This document shows positions 1-7,267 of a DNA stretch of 64,000 nucleotides, piece by piece. Source of the DNA: Cryobacterium inferilacus. GTDB lineage: Bacteria; Actinomycetota; Actinomycetes; Actinomycetales; Microbacteriaceae. The position numbers were made by a program, and so were the translations under genes. The notes beneath the pieces were generated by a model that was not told the DNA's origin, searched no databases, and was given only the letters and a program-made list of their open reading frames with translations. The stretch spans positions 1 to 64,000 of the forward strand of contig NZ_JAIEUL010000013.1 in NCBI RefSeq assembly GCF_019599185.1. Direction: 5' to 3'. The stretch's first letter is position 1, and every line of letters starts with the position of its first letter.

Positions 1-287
1 CCGCCAAAGCTGCACTCCGCTATCGGATGACGACACTATGTCCCTTCAGACCTCCCGGATCGAAACCTGAATCTGACCGGAGAACGAAAGGGGCGCCATG
101 ACGGCCGGCCATATTTCTGAGCAGCAAAGGCGTAGAACCGTTGTCCCGTATCTTTACGATGCTTTTTTGTCAATCCGACCGCCCGTAAGACGGTGGTCAT
201 ACGGGCATCAACGGAGTTGGGCAGAACCAAGTGCCCGTTGAAGGATCGTCTTGCGGGCACCCGCATGGCACTCCTCGAGCGTTCCGG
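1..287. other. Left-edge stretch with no supported gene
   Basis: No gene is supported here. The open frames on either strand lack a ribosome site, a recognisable motif or a codon pattern like the genes nearby. The stretch is AT-richer than the window average and runs into the first repeat copy at 288. It is probably the end of a preceding cassette-like segment cut by the window edge. Confidence 0.4.
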
Positions 288-331
288 TGTCTCATAACCT
301 AAGTGCCTCGAAACCCATGGGATATGCGATA
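288..331 (+). repeat. Island repeat copy 1
   Basis: The first of six related 44-45 bp intergenic repeats. It begins TGT, then has CTCATAACC, a 7-nt spacer, CTCGAAACC and CATGGGATA. The inverted terminal half-site is eroded (ATGCGAT rather than ACGAGAC). The minus-strand ORF ending at 292 terminates inside it. Confidence 0.85.
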
Positions 332-576
332 GCAGGTCGCCCTGCCACGCGACTACGGCAGGTACTGGTCTCGCATCTTGCGACCAGTCTCTCGTCCGTC
401 ATCCTGTGAGTGAAAACGTCTAGTTTGAGATCGCCGAACTCAGGGGCTTCCACGATGGAGCTTTGATGACCTGGCGCCCAGCCGCGGGGCAGCTTCGACG
501 ACTGGGCCCGACCGCAAAACTTCCGAGAAGGGGTTCCGAGAGCGACACTGCCCGAGCCGCATTTAGGACACGCCAC
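292..576 (-). CDS. Hypothetical small cysteine-rich protein
   Basis: A 94-aa ORF starting at GTG. It opens with a CPKCG knuckle (residues 3-7), has another Cys near residue 21 and a C-x5-C pair near residues 68-74, suggesting a zinc ribbon. No family is recognised. It diverges from the SRPBCC gene, and the 42-nt gap contains a TATA-like stretch that could serve both strands. Its last dozen residues and stop codon lie inside island repeat copy 1, as in the HXXEE gene at 2144-2704. No strong ribosome site is visible, so it may be spurious. Confidence 0.35.
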   Translation of the reverse strand: MACPKCGSGSVALGTPSRKFCGRAQSSKLPRGWAPGHQSSIVEAPEFGDLKLDVFTHRMTDERLVARCETSTCRSRVAGRPAIAYPMGFEALRL

Positions 577-618
577 TCAGGGCCGGGGAAGTGCCGCTCG
601 GTATAGCAAGCTGGCCTC

Positions 619-1227
619 ATGGGGGACAAAGCGATCTATGTCGAGATCGACATCAAAGCCGACGTCGACGGAGTTTGGCAACTGACACAAGACCCAGGTC
701 AGCATCCGCGCTGGGATCTCCGATTCAGCAGCATCACACCCGTCGCCAACCTTCCGGCCGGCGGAAACCGATTCATCTACCAGCGGCGCACGCTGCTCCA
801 TACGATCACGGGAACAGGTACCTCTCTGGGGGAACTACAACGACCAGACGGAACACGCACCTCCGCGCTTCGGTTTACGACCAGTGACAGGCTCTCGCCG
901 CTCCGGGCAGGTCGGGGTTACTGGCGTTACATTCCCACGGCCAACGGGACGACCTTCATCACCGGCTTCAACTATGAGCCCGGGTGGGGGCGACTGATCG
1001 ACAGGCTAGTCATGCGCCGCCTCATCGGTTGGATGACAGCGTGGAGCTTTGACCGTCTACGCATCTGGGCTGAAACGGGCACTCCACCGGAGCGGTGGCC
1101 AGTGGCATCCGTGCTCACGTTCTGGCGGTCGGACCGGCCCCAAGCCTCACGATGCCAGCGGACCCCGGACTTTGGAAACGCAATGACTCAGGCCCCAGCG
1201 ACCCTGCAAACCTTGGCGGAACCGTGA
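619..1227 (+). CDS. SRPBCC (START-like) family protein
   Basis: A 202-aa protein with the SRPBCC pattern: an N-terminal beta strand (YVEIDIKADVDGVWQLTQDP), a predicted helix-grip fold to about residue 150, and a helix near residues 125-150. Members bind hydrophobic ligands or act as cyclase-like proteins, and the ligand here cannot be told. The stop overlaps the GTG start of the DUF4166 gene, so the two are probably translationally coupled. The last 45 residues are not typical of the fold and may be unstructured. It sits between repeat copies 1 and 2. Confidence 0.75.
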   Translation: MGDKAIYVEIDIKADVDGVWQLTQDPGQHPRWDLRFSSITPVANLPAGGNRFIYQRRTLLHTITGTGTSLGELQRPDGTRTSALRFTTSDRLSPLRAGRGYWRYIPTANGTTFITGFNYEPGWGRLIDRLVMRRLIGWMTAWSFDRLRIWAETGTPPERWPVASVLTFWRSDRPQASRCQRTPDFGNAMTQAPATLQTLAEP

Positions 1228-1892
1228 CGTCAATATTTCAGCGTGCGATGGGAGCTGACTTCGACCGGTTGCACCCCATGCTGCAGCGTCGTTTCGGGGT
1301 CGGACTCGATGCCGGCTACGGGTGCATCGGTCGCGGCACCATGGCGCACATCAAGCGCGGACCCTGGTGGACGATCCCGTTCCTCCGCGTTGGGAAAATC
1401 CGCAACATCCTCATCCCCGATCTGGGCACAAACGTACCGTTCACCATCGAGAACTATCCATACCGCGACCCGTTCGGCCGGGAAACGATCACCTTCGTGC
1501 GCGAATACCGCGTCCGCCGCAGGCCAAGTCGGTTCGATGCAACCATGATCCTGAGTGACGGCAAGGTACTCGATTACCTGGGCACCCACCAGCATCTGGC
1601 CGTCGACCTGGACCTGTCGGTCGAACGCGACGGGTCGCTGCGCTTGCGCTCTGATGCCCAACGCTTCTACGAGGGTCCTGTTGCGTTTAGATTCCCCCTG
1701 CTCTTCAGCGGTCGAGCCGAGCTGCACGAGTCCTTCGATGACGCAAAGAACGTCTACCGAATTCGACTCGAAGTGCGAAACGATTTCTTCGGGTTCCTCT
1801 TCGGTTACGAAGGCGAATTCACCTGCGACTTCGTCCCAGCATCCGACGCACCAGACCGCCTCAAGCCGCGCCGCCATGAACGGCGCGTCTAG
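1224..1892 (+). CDS. DUF4166 domain protein
   Basis: A 222-aa protein matching the DUF4166 pattern: an N-terminal segment around FDRLHPMLQRRFG (residues 13-25), a central basic and aromatic region with FREYRV-like strands, and a C-terminal FEYEGEF-like strand near residue 200. The GTG start at 1224 overlaps the TGA of the SRPBCC gene (GTGA), typical of coupling; longer in-frame starts would overlap that gene deeply. DUF4166 genes often accompany SRPBCC or epimerase genes. The function is unknown. Confidence 0.75.
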   Translation: MTSIFQRAMGADFDRLHPMLQRRFGVGLDAGYGCIGRGTMAHIKRGPWWTIPFLRVGKIRNILIPDLGTNVPFTIENYPYRDPFGRETITFVREYRVRRRPSRFDATMILSDGKVLDYLGTHQHLAVDLDLSVERDGSLRLRSDAQRFYEGPVAFRFPLLFSGRAELHESFDDAKNVYRIRLEVRNDFFGFLFGYEGEFTCDFVPASDAPDRLKPRRHERRV

Positions 1893-2010
1893 ACAATCCT
1901 GGACGAGTCGGGTTTTCTCGGCCATGACACGAACTCGCCCGCACGAGGTTCAGCTTTCGGGACCGAACGTATCGGCTAGCGCTGGAACTAACCCTCATCA
2001 CCCGAAGGAG

Positions 2011-2054
2011 TGTCTCGTAACCTGCGCGCCTCATAACCCATGGGATATGCGGCA
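2011..2054 (+). repeat. Island repeat copy 2
   Basis: Same layout and direction as copy 1: TGT, CTCGTAACC, the spacer TGCGCGC, CTCATAACC, CATGGGATA. The distal inverted half-site is degenerate. It lies 119 nt after the DUF4166 stop and 90 nt before the HXXEE start. Confidence 0.9.
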
Positions 2055-2131
2055 CCAGAAACCGCCTGAATCGTCGCTGATTGGCTCGGCAAGCCAGAAT
2101 CGTTCGTCCTCGGGTTGCTCCTGTCGCGCAG

Positions 2132-2137
2132 TACGAT
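2132..2137 (+). promoter_or_regulatory. Candidate -10 box for the HXXEE gene
   Basis: TACGAT fits the actinobacterial TANNNT -10 hexamer and lies 6 nt before the GTG at 2144, which has no ribosome site. That layout suggests a leaderless transcript. No convincing -35 is seen. Confidence 0.35.
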
Positions 2138-2143
2138 TCCCCC

Positions 2144-2704
2144 GTGAAGACAACACCCGTTGGCATGCGAACCTCCGCAGCATCGCTCTTCATTGCGTGG
2201 CTGATACACGATGCAGAGGAAGCGGTCACGTTCCCGGCTACATCAAGGATCATCGCCGCGCGGTTGGGATCCTCCCGCATTCTGGTAACTCCGGCCCAGT
2301 CCGTGATCGCCATTGCTTTAATGGGCTTGCTCGTCGGAGGGGCGTGCGTTCGGGGTATACAGACCAACGGCAAATCACGACTGTATCGCGCTGTCACAGC
2401 GGGCTTAGAAGCGCATGTGGCCACCCACGTCCTGGCCTCCGTTGTTCTCAAGCGATACACCGCCGGACTGGTTACCGCACCATTCGTAATGCTGCCAGGG
2501 GCCCGGATCTCCCGCGCCGCCCTCAGGCGCAGCGGCACGCCTCTCGCCGCGCGCGACACCGCGCGAGGAGCTGCCCTGATGTTGAGCGCAGCTCTTGCAT
2601 CTCATTTCCTCGCCAGACTTACATGCCCCGGGTCCCGAACTTCATCGAGACTGTCACGGGCCACCACCCAAGAGCATTTGTCTCGTAACCTGATCGCCTC
2701 GTAA
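2144..2704 (+). CDS. HXXEE domain-containing membrane protein
   Basis: A 186-aa protein with the family-defining H-x-x-E-E motif (HDAEE, residues 22-26) after a short N-terminal hydrophobic stretch. Later hydrophobic segments near residues 45-65, 90-120 and 145-165 suggest three to four membrane spans. HXXEE proteins are small membrane proteins of unknown function, often found in mobile arrays. The GTG at 2144 fits a leaderless start; ATG 2165 is the alternative. The final nine codons and TAA lie inside repeat copy 3, so the repeat supplies the C-terminus. Confidence 0.7.
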   Translation: MKTTPVGMRTSAASLFIAWLIHDAEEAVTFPATSRIIAARLGSSRILVTPAQSVIAIALMGLLVGGACVRGIQTNGKSRLYRAVTAGLEAHVATHVLASVVLKRYTAGLVTAPFVMLPGARISRAALRRSGTPLAARDTARGAALMLSAALASHFLARLTCPGSRTSSRLSRATTQEHLSRNLIAS

Positions 2705-2722
2705 CCCATGGGATGTGAAGCA
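2679..2722 (+). repeat. Island repeat copy 3
   Basis: TGT, CTCGTAACC, the spacer TGATCGC, CTCGTAACC and CATGGGATG. Both direct half-sites are identical and match the consensus exactly; the inverted half-site is degraded. It contains the stop codon of the HXXEE gene. Confidence 0.9.
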
Positions 2723-2799
2723 CCGATGATGCGACCTGCTGCCGCCGGCCCGCGATAGATCTAGCGGACGTGCGCCGTTCACGATGGGATGATCGTGGA

Positions 2800-3288
2800 A
2801 TGGAACTCATCGACATGTCGGGAGCAGCCCGGCTCGTTCTTCATCCGGTGAGCTACGAGTTCGAGAATGCCATCGGCAACGTTTGGGATGACAACTGGCT
2901 AGTCATCGCCGGTGAGGTCGCATGCGAAGGACATGAATGGTCTTTTCAAGAGCCCTCTCTTCTGGTCGACGAGGCAGTTGAGATCGCGAATTGGCTTGAG
3001 CGGGTTGCAACTCGGGTCGAGGCACCCACCAAGTCAGATCCGATCGGGACCGTCGATGCGTCGCTTGCATTCGTTGAGCCGAACCTCGCCTTCAGCGTGC
3101 TCCGCTACGGTCAGGACACAGCCGTTATTCGAGTTCACTTCTCAGCGGAGTCCCTCCCACCAGATTATTTTGAGCGAGTAGCCGAAGCCGCAGACCCAAT
3201 CTTGGCTGAAATGCAGGTCACCCTCGCGGCTGCTGCCAGCGCCGCGGTTATCTGGCGCAAGCAAATTGCTGCATATCCACGTCGCTGA
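2800..3288 (+). CDS. WapI-family immunity-like protein
   Basis: A 162-aa soluble protein. The stretch WDDNWLVIAGEV near residues 26-37, followed by a WSF..PSLLVDE segment and a WLERVA helix, resembles proteins annotated as WapI family immunity proteins, which neutralise polymorphic or contact-dependent toxins. No toxin gene is adjacent, so it would be an orphan. ATG 2800 is preferred over the GTG at 2770 because family members start just before an LVL strand. GC is visibly below that of the core genes, consistent with transfer. It lies between repeat copies 3 and 4. Confidence 0.6.
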   Translation: MELIDMSGAARLVLHPVSYEFENAIGNVWDDNWLVIAGEVACEGHEWSFQEPSLLVDEAVEIANWLERVATRVEAPTKSDPIGTVDASLAFVEPNLAFSVLRYGQDTAVIRVHFSAESLPPDYFERVAEAADPILAEMQVTLAAAASAAVIWRKQIAAYPRR

Positions 3289-3353
3289 AGGATGAAACCA
3301 TCCCGCTCGAGTGCCCTAGCGCCGCGACTCACGTCACCAAATCGTTCGCGAGA

Positions 3354-3397
3354 TGTCTCGAAACCTAACTGCCTCGTAACCCATGGGATAGGAGACG
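3354..3397 (+). repeat. Island repeat copy 4
   Basis: TGT, CTCGAAACC, the spacer TAACTGC, CTCGTAACC, CATGGGATA and then GGAGACG. The last part is a one-mismatch inverted copy of the opening CGTCTCG-type end, so here the terminal inverted repeat is retained. Confidence 0.9.
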
Positions 3398-3436
3398 GAG
3401 GAGATCGCCTATTCACGCGACGAGCGGCAGGTAACT

Positions 3437-3481
3437 TGTCTCGTTTCCTGCCCTGTCTCGCATCCCTAGGGTTACGCGACA
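3437..3481 (+). repeat. Divergent island repeat (CCTAGG centre)
   Basis: A sixth, diverged member, 45 bp long. It has TGT, CTCGTTTCC, an 8-nt spacer, CTCGCATCC, a CTAGGG centre and TTACGCGACA. It starts TGTCTCG and ends CGCGACA, so its two ends are inverted. The palindromic centre CCCTAGGG replaces CCCATGGG of the other copies. It lies only 39 nt after copy 4. Confidence 0.65.
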
Positions 3482-3617
3482 ACTGGATAGCGTGTTGGAG
3501 CGCATGACGCCCCGTCGTCCGGCTCAATTTCGGGACAGTCACGGGTGGGTGTCGGCAATTTGGCAGCGTCCGAACCGCCGACTTCCAAGACACTGTCCAA
3601 TGAAGGTCCGGCTTGTG

Positions 3618-3640
3618 GGCGGCCACGTTAGCTGGCCGCC
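3618..3640. terminator. Hairpin downstream of the GntR gene
   Basis: A perfect 8-bp stem, GGCGGCCA/TGGCCGCC, with a 7-nt loop, 41 nt past the end of the minus-strand GntR gene. There is no U-tract on either side, so a terminator role is inferred from position only. Confidence 0.35.
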
Positions 3641-3681
3641 AGCCACAGACTTACGCCGCGAGGCAACGCATCGCGGTGGGC

Positions 3682-4074
3682 TCACTGATCGGTGCTGTTG
3701 AGGGGGTTCTCAGGTGCTCGGTCAGCGCCAAGGGCTGCTAGCGCCAGGACGATCGCCTCCTCGTTGCTAAGTCGCAGCGTCCGCATTTGTTCCGCGAATA
3801 TCGCAGCTGCTAGTTGTGCTCTTCGCTGCACGGCATCGCCGTGCGTGGAAACGAATGTGCCATGCCGTCCCCGGGTCTCGACAACGCCTTGACGTTCGAG
3901 CTCGCGGAATGCCCTCGCCACCGTGTTCGGTGCCAAACCCAGGTCGCTCGCCAGCTTGCGTACGGTGGGAAGCCGTGTCTGCGGCGGAAGGTCCCCGCTT
4001 CGCACCAAGTCCAGGATTTGGACCCGTATTTGTTCGAAGGGCGGTACGGCGGAACGAGGGTCTACGACGAGCAT
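3682..4074 (-). CDS. GntR-family regulator, YtrA type
   Basis: A 130-aa regulator. Residues 10-75 form a winged helix (LPTVRKLASDLGLAPNTVAR is the recognition region), followed by a short helical tail of about 50 residues. The small tail with no ligand domain is typical of the YtrA subfamily. Its ATG overlaps the TGA of the upstream membrane-protein gene by 1 nt (TGATG), so the two form one operon. YtrA-type proteins usually repress their own operon. The arrangement repeats at 10307-11586. Confidence 0.85.
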   Translation of the reverse strand: MLVVDPRSAVPPFEQIRVQILDLVRSGDLPPQTRLPTVRKLASDLGLAPNTVARAFRELERQGVVETRGRHGTFVSTHGDAVQRRAQLAAAIFAEQMRTLRLSNEEAIVLALAALGADRAPENPLNSTDQ

Positions 4075-5006
4075 CAGTTACTGCCCAACCCTGAATGGGG
4101 ATGCGGCGCGACCAGGTTCGGCCAGAGCCGGTGGCGGAAATGCGTCTGCGCGGCGCCAAAGCTGAAAATGGCGAGGACAACGAAGAAGCCCAACGTGAAC
4201 AACTGCATACCCGCACCGGTGCCCCAGCCCGTTCCAGCAATCGCGTCAATTCCTTCCAATATCGCGATCCCGGCTGCGCCCACAGCGAGCCAGGCGACGA
4301 TTGTCTCGAGCAGGAGCAATGCCCGAAAAGTCTCGGCGCGAAACGCGTCATCCCACGCGAGTTCGAGCTCGTCCGCAGCCGGCTGGGTCTGTTGCAGGAT
4401 TCTTCGTTCGACAAACTTACCCACTGCAAAGACGATCACTGCCGCTGTCAGGAGTGGAAGTGTGCTGCTCCGGACGAAGGTCGCCGGATCGATCACCCCC
4501 ACCCAACTCAACACTGCTCCACCCACATTGAGCAGAACAGCAGTGACGACAAGGGCAGGGGCCACTCGCAACCGCCACGGGCTCACGTAGTCGCGCATTG
4601 TGGTGGCTGTTGCCCTCGCGAGGCGGGGCGCGTCAGCACGTCGCCGGAACAGCGAGTAATGCAGGGCGACACCGACGTCGAGCGTAGTCATTGTCGTCAT
4701 TACCGCGGGAACCACGAACAGCCAGATAAACGATGACGACGCAAGGGATGGGTTGACGAAGAGAACTAGAGCGACCAGGAATAGGCCGGCCAACTCACCA
4801 ACGAACATCGCTGACGTCCGGGTCCGGATCCGACGCCGGGCGGCCGCAGCTACGTTGTCGGCTTGTACGGGTAGACCGACCGCCTGCCAGAATCTGAAGA
4901 AGAGTTTCTGTTGGTACCTATCGGTCTGCAGCATGAAAAGCGTGACGCCAGCGAGCAAGGCGAGCACTCCGATAATGAGCCATGTCAGGGTGAGGGTGAA
5001 GTCCAT
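4074..5006 (-). CDS. Polytopic membrane protein paired with GntR
   Basis: A 310-aa protein with about seven hydrophobic segments (near residues 8-27, 65-82, 88-110, 150-175, 185-205, 245-265 and 280-300) and no recognised family motif. ATG 5006 is preferred to longer starts because GGAG lies 6 nt upstream and the first transmembrane helix follows at once. It is the first gene of the operon with the GntR regulator. A TGTATCA word at 5029-5035, just upstream, also occurs twice upstream of the second such pair (11607-11643), suggesting a shared operator. The function is unknown. Confidence 0.7.
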   Translation of the reverse strand: MDFTLTLTWLIIGVLALLAGVTLFMLQTDRYQQKLFFRFWQAVGLPVQADNVAAAARRRIRTRTSAMFVGELAGLFLVALVLFVNPSLASSSFIWLFVVPAVMTTMTTLDVGVALHYSLFRRRADAPRLARATATTMRDYVSPWRLRVAPALVVTAVLLNVGGAVLSWVGVIDPATFVRSSTLPLLTAAVIVFAVGKFVERRILQQTQPAADELELAWDDAFRAETFRALLLLETIVAWLAVGAAGIAILEGIDAIAGTGWGTGAGMQLFTLGFFVVLAIFSFGAAQTHFRHRLWPNLVAPHPHSGLGSN

Positions 5007-5226
5007 TGCCGCTCCATTGTTTGCGTTCTGTATCAACGTAGCATTACAACGAACACCACGGTACCGGCAGTCCGCAAACCCCATGCCGCGGTACGAGTGG
5101 TCGTTGCTGCAGCGCGGCAAGAGTGGGGCGCCTGGTCGCCGGCGCCCGCAAGGGGTTCCGCCTTCGATAAGCCTGAGATCTAGGCGCCGCTTAGCTCGCC
5201 TGTCGCGGTCCGATTCACGTGCGAGG

Positions 5227-5270
5227 TGTCTCGTAACCTCAATGACTCAAAACCCATGGGATACGAGACG
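5227..5270 (+). repeat. Island repeat copy 5 (most complete)
   Basis: TGT, CTCGTAACC, the spacer TCAATGA, CTCAAAACC, CATGGGATA and CGAGACG. The first and last 8 bases (GTCTCGTA/TACGAGAC) are perfect inverted complements, so single-stranded DNA or RNA could fold into a long stem. The surrounding gap (5007-5320) holds no other recognisable feature apart from the operon's upstream region. Confidence 0.9.
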
Positions 5271-5320
5271 ACGTGATCTGAGAATTCCACCCAACTTCCG
5301 CGCCGCCAGCCTTTGGCCCG

Positions 5321-5503
5321 GTGAAACGCGTGTGCACTACCGTGGCTGCCATGCTGACACTTACAGTTCTGCAAGCAGACCTAACCGGAGGTGTGGCCAC
5401 TGTCGGCTATGCGCTTGGCGGCATAGGCGTCGTATTAGCTGCGACCCTGGTCTACTTCGGCATTCGGTTGTTTCGGACCAAGAAAATGAATCGCGTCGAC
5501 TGA
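5321..5503 (+). CDS. Hypothetical small membrane protein
   Basis: A 60-aa ORF from GTG. It has an N-terminal hydrophobic stretch, a single strong transmembrane segment (about residues 26-50, rich in Gly, Val and Leu) and a basic tail (FRTKKMNR). ATG 5351 is an alternative start. No ribosome site is evident. It directly follows repeat copy 5, so it would be the next cassette. A chance ORF is possible. Confidence 0.35.
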   Translation: MKRVCTTVAAMLTLTVLQADLTGGVATVGYALGGIGVVLAATLVYFGIRLFRTKKMNRVD

Positions 5504-5538
5504 CCTGAATTGACCAGAGCTCGCGAGCACGTCACGAA

Positions 5539-5850
5539 TCAGCCCGGATCTGATTCGGGCCGGGTGAGGCTTATCGTGAACGAGGTTCCCCCGGGCCGGA
5601 AGTCGCCAGCCAGACGGACGTCGCTCGTCGCATTATGGTCGGCGATCTCCACGAACAGCTCGAACAGCCGTTCGCCCTTGGTCGTGTGCAGCCAAGTTAG
5701 GACTTCTTCGATTGAGGTGGCACCCGTAATCCGTTGCGGATCGTGTCGCGCAGGTTGTTCGATATCGTCGCCAGTCCAGAAGCAGACCCAGTAGACAGAC
5801 GCCTCTTCCTGGTGCGCATCAAAAAAGGACTCATCCCATTCGACTTTCAC
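5539..5850 (-). CDS. Hypothetical acidic protein
   Basis: A 103-aa acidic, soluble protein with no recognised family. It has aromatic-rich strands (VYWVCFW near residues 19-25), a helix around EEVLTWLHTT and a strand around LFELFVEIAD. Its size and composition resemble small immunity proteins, but that is only an impression. The GTG start is strongly supported by AAGGAGG 4 nt upstream. It is the last gene before GC content rises to core level. Confidence 0.6.
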   Translation of the reverse strand: MKVEWDESFFDAHQEEASVYWVCFWTGDDIEQPARHDPQRITGATSIEEVLTWLHTTKGERLFELFVEIADHNATSDVRLAGDFRPGGTSFTISLTRPESDPG

Positions 5851-5898
5851 TTGACCTCCTTGTTGGGATCGACGGTTACCTCCCCGAGCGCGGTGTGA

Positions 5899-6795
5899 TT
5901 AGGGCGGCGGCGCCGCCGCGCCGAGTTGAACCGCCAGCTCCATGCTTCGCAGGCGGGCCGGGGAGAAGTCATAGGGCATGCTCCGGATGATCTCCGCCGC
6001 GCTCCTCACTCGGGAGCCCTCCGCCGGGTTGGGATCTGGCGCCAGGTCAGCGTCCTCGGGCGGGTGCAGCTCGTCCCAGGCGTCGAAGATAGCGTCGTCC
6101 TCCTCCAGCTGACCGGATTCCTCGATGACGCGCATCAGCTCGGTCTCGAAGGCGTGCCGCTCGGCCGCCACCTCCGCCACCCGGGGGTCGTCGACGGCGA
6201 CCGTGTCGTCCAGGGCCTCCTCGGCGGCGTCGACGCGGTCGGACTCGGCGCGCAGCTCGGGATCGAGGGCCAGAGCGAGGAAGCGGCCGGCCTGCATGAC
6301 GGCGCCGAGCGGCCCGAAAATCCGCTCGGTGACCAGCAAGACGTCCAGGTCGTCCTGCCGCAGCGAGCCCTCGGGCGCGCCCTCGAGGCGGCCGGAAACA
6401 AGATCGTCGAGCAGTCCCAGCCGGCTGCCGAGGGTCCGCATGCGCTGCACCGAGGCCCGCTTCCGCTGCAGCTCGGCCTCCTGCGCGGCGAGGGTGTCCT
6501 CCAGTCGCGCGAGGACGCCTGCGATCTCGTCCTCGCCGTCGGCGCCGCTCGGGGCGGTGCCGTCGAAGGCATCACGGATGTCGTCGAGGGCGATCCCGGC
6601 GTCGGCCATGCGGCGGATCCAGAGCAGCCGGATGATCTCCGCGTAGCCGTACCGGCGGCGGCCGTCGCTGCCCCGCTCCCGCTCGGGCAGCACGCCGACC
6701 TGGTGGTAGTGACGAATCGCCCGGGGAGTGATGCCGACGAACGCCGCGGCGTCACCGATCAGGACCTCTCGGGGCGGGGTCGGGAACGGGTGCAT
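5899..6795 (-). CDS. MerR-family transcriptional regulator
   Basis: A 298-aa regulator. The N-terminal MerR helix-turn-helix and wing span residues 10-78 (TPRAIRHYHQVGVLPE, GRRRYGYAEI). A coiled-coil dimerisation helix follows near residues 100-130, and then a long acidic domain of about 165 residues with no metal-binding Cys pair, so a metal sensor is unlikely. ATG 6795 has a purine-rich GAGAGG upstream; longer starts lack support. The target is not apparent, since neighbours are a small membrane protein and a TetR gene. Confidence 0.85.
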   Translation of the reverse strand: MHPFPTPPREVLIGDAAAFVGITPRAIRHYHQVGVLPERERGSDGRRRYGYAEIIRLLWIRRMADAGIALDDIRDAFDGTAPSGADGEDEIAGVLARLEDTLAAQEAELQRKRASVQRMRTLGSRLGLLDDLVSGRLEGAPEGSLRQDDLDVLLVTERIFGPLGAVMQAGRFLALALDPELRAESDRVDAAEEALDDTVAVDDPRVAEVAAERHAFETELMRVIEESGQLEEDDAIFDAWDELHPPEDADLAPDPNPAEGSRVRSAAEIIRSMPYDFSPARLRSMELAVQLGAAAPPP

Positions 6796-6926
6796 GGCAA
6801 CCTCTCGGATTGGGACGGGACGGGCTTCCAGCAGACCACATGACGTTACGGCAGGAGCAACCCCCTCTGACACAAAACGCCGGCACCGCAGCTGATCGGG
6901 TGGCTGCTCAGAAGCGCTGCCCGCGC

Positions 6927-7196
6927 TCAATCGCGCGAAGCTATGTCGGCCGGTTCCAAACCGTACGTACGGAGTGGGTCTTCTCCGTCAAGAGTGATCG
7001 ATGTCGACGGTGCCGGGTCGAACTCCGCAGCGGTCCGCGGGTGAGTTCCGTTTCCCGAATACACGTCGCGGAGCACACTCGCTGCGGCACCGACCGGGGC
7101 TGCTGCTTCACGCAAGCGCCGGCGGCGAACTCCCCTGACGACGATCACCAACGCAAGAGCGACGCCGAGAGCGACGATAAGAATGGCATCGGACAT
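6927..7196 (-). CDS. Small single-span membrane protein
   Basis: An 89-aa protein. Residues 2-20 form one transmembrane helix (AILIVALGVALALVIVVRGV), then an RRRR stop-transfer patch and a cytoplasmic tail of about 60 residues. No family is recognised. ATG 7196 is chosen because GGGGGA lies 6-11 nt upstream and the helix begins directly. It is flanked by MerR and TetR genes on the same strand, with separate spacing of about 70-130 nt. Confidence 0.6.
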   Translation of the reverse strand: MSDAILIVALGVALALVIVVRGVRRRRLREAAAPVGAAASVLRDVYSGNGTHPRTAAEFDPAPSTSITLDGEDPLRTYGLEPADIASRD

Positions 7197-7267
7197 CTGT
7201 GTCCCCCGATCAGCTGTGTATCTGCTCAGTGCACCACGTCCGCGTTGGATTAGCAACGAAGAGTGCA

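Larger units (their letters stand above)
3289..3681. other. Gene-poor spacer with two repeat copies
   Basis: This 393-bp stretch carries repeat copy 4, the divergent copy at 3437 and a hairpin at 3618-3640. No ORF here has a ribosome site or family resemblance. The plus-strand frame from 3492 to 3701 is arginine-rich and runs into the GntR gene, so I do not accept it. Confidence 0.6.

Noticed and set aside
36..266. Minus-strand 76-codon ORF at the left edge
   Set aside because: No ribosome site, no recognisable motif and no coupling to another gene.
3492..3701. Plus-strand 69-codon ORF
   Set aside because: Arg-rich, lacking a ribosome site, and it runs into the antisense end of the GntR gene.
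288..5270. Integron-type attC sites or CRISPR repeats
   Set aside because: The repeats lack the GTTRRRY/RYYYAAC boxes of attC, are not evenly spaced, and have no spacer-sized unique segments or cas genes or integrase nearby.
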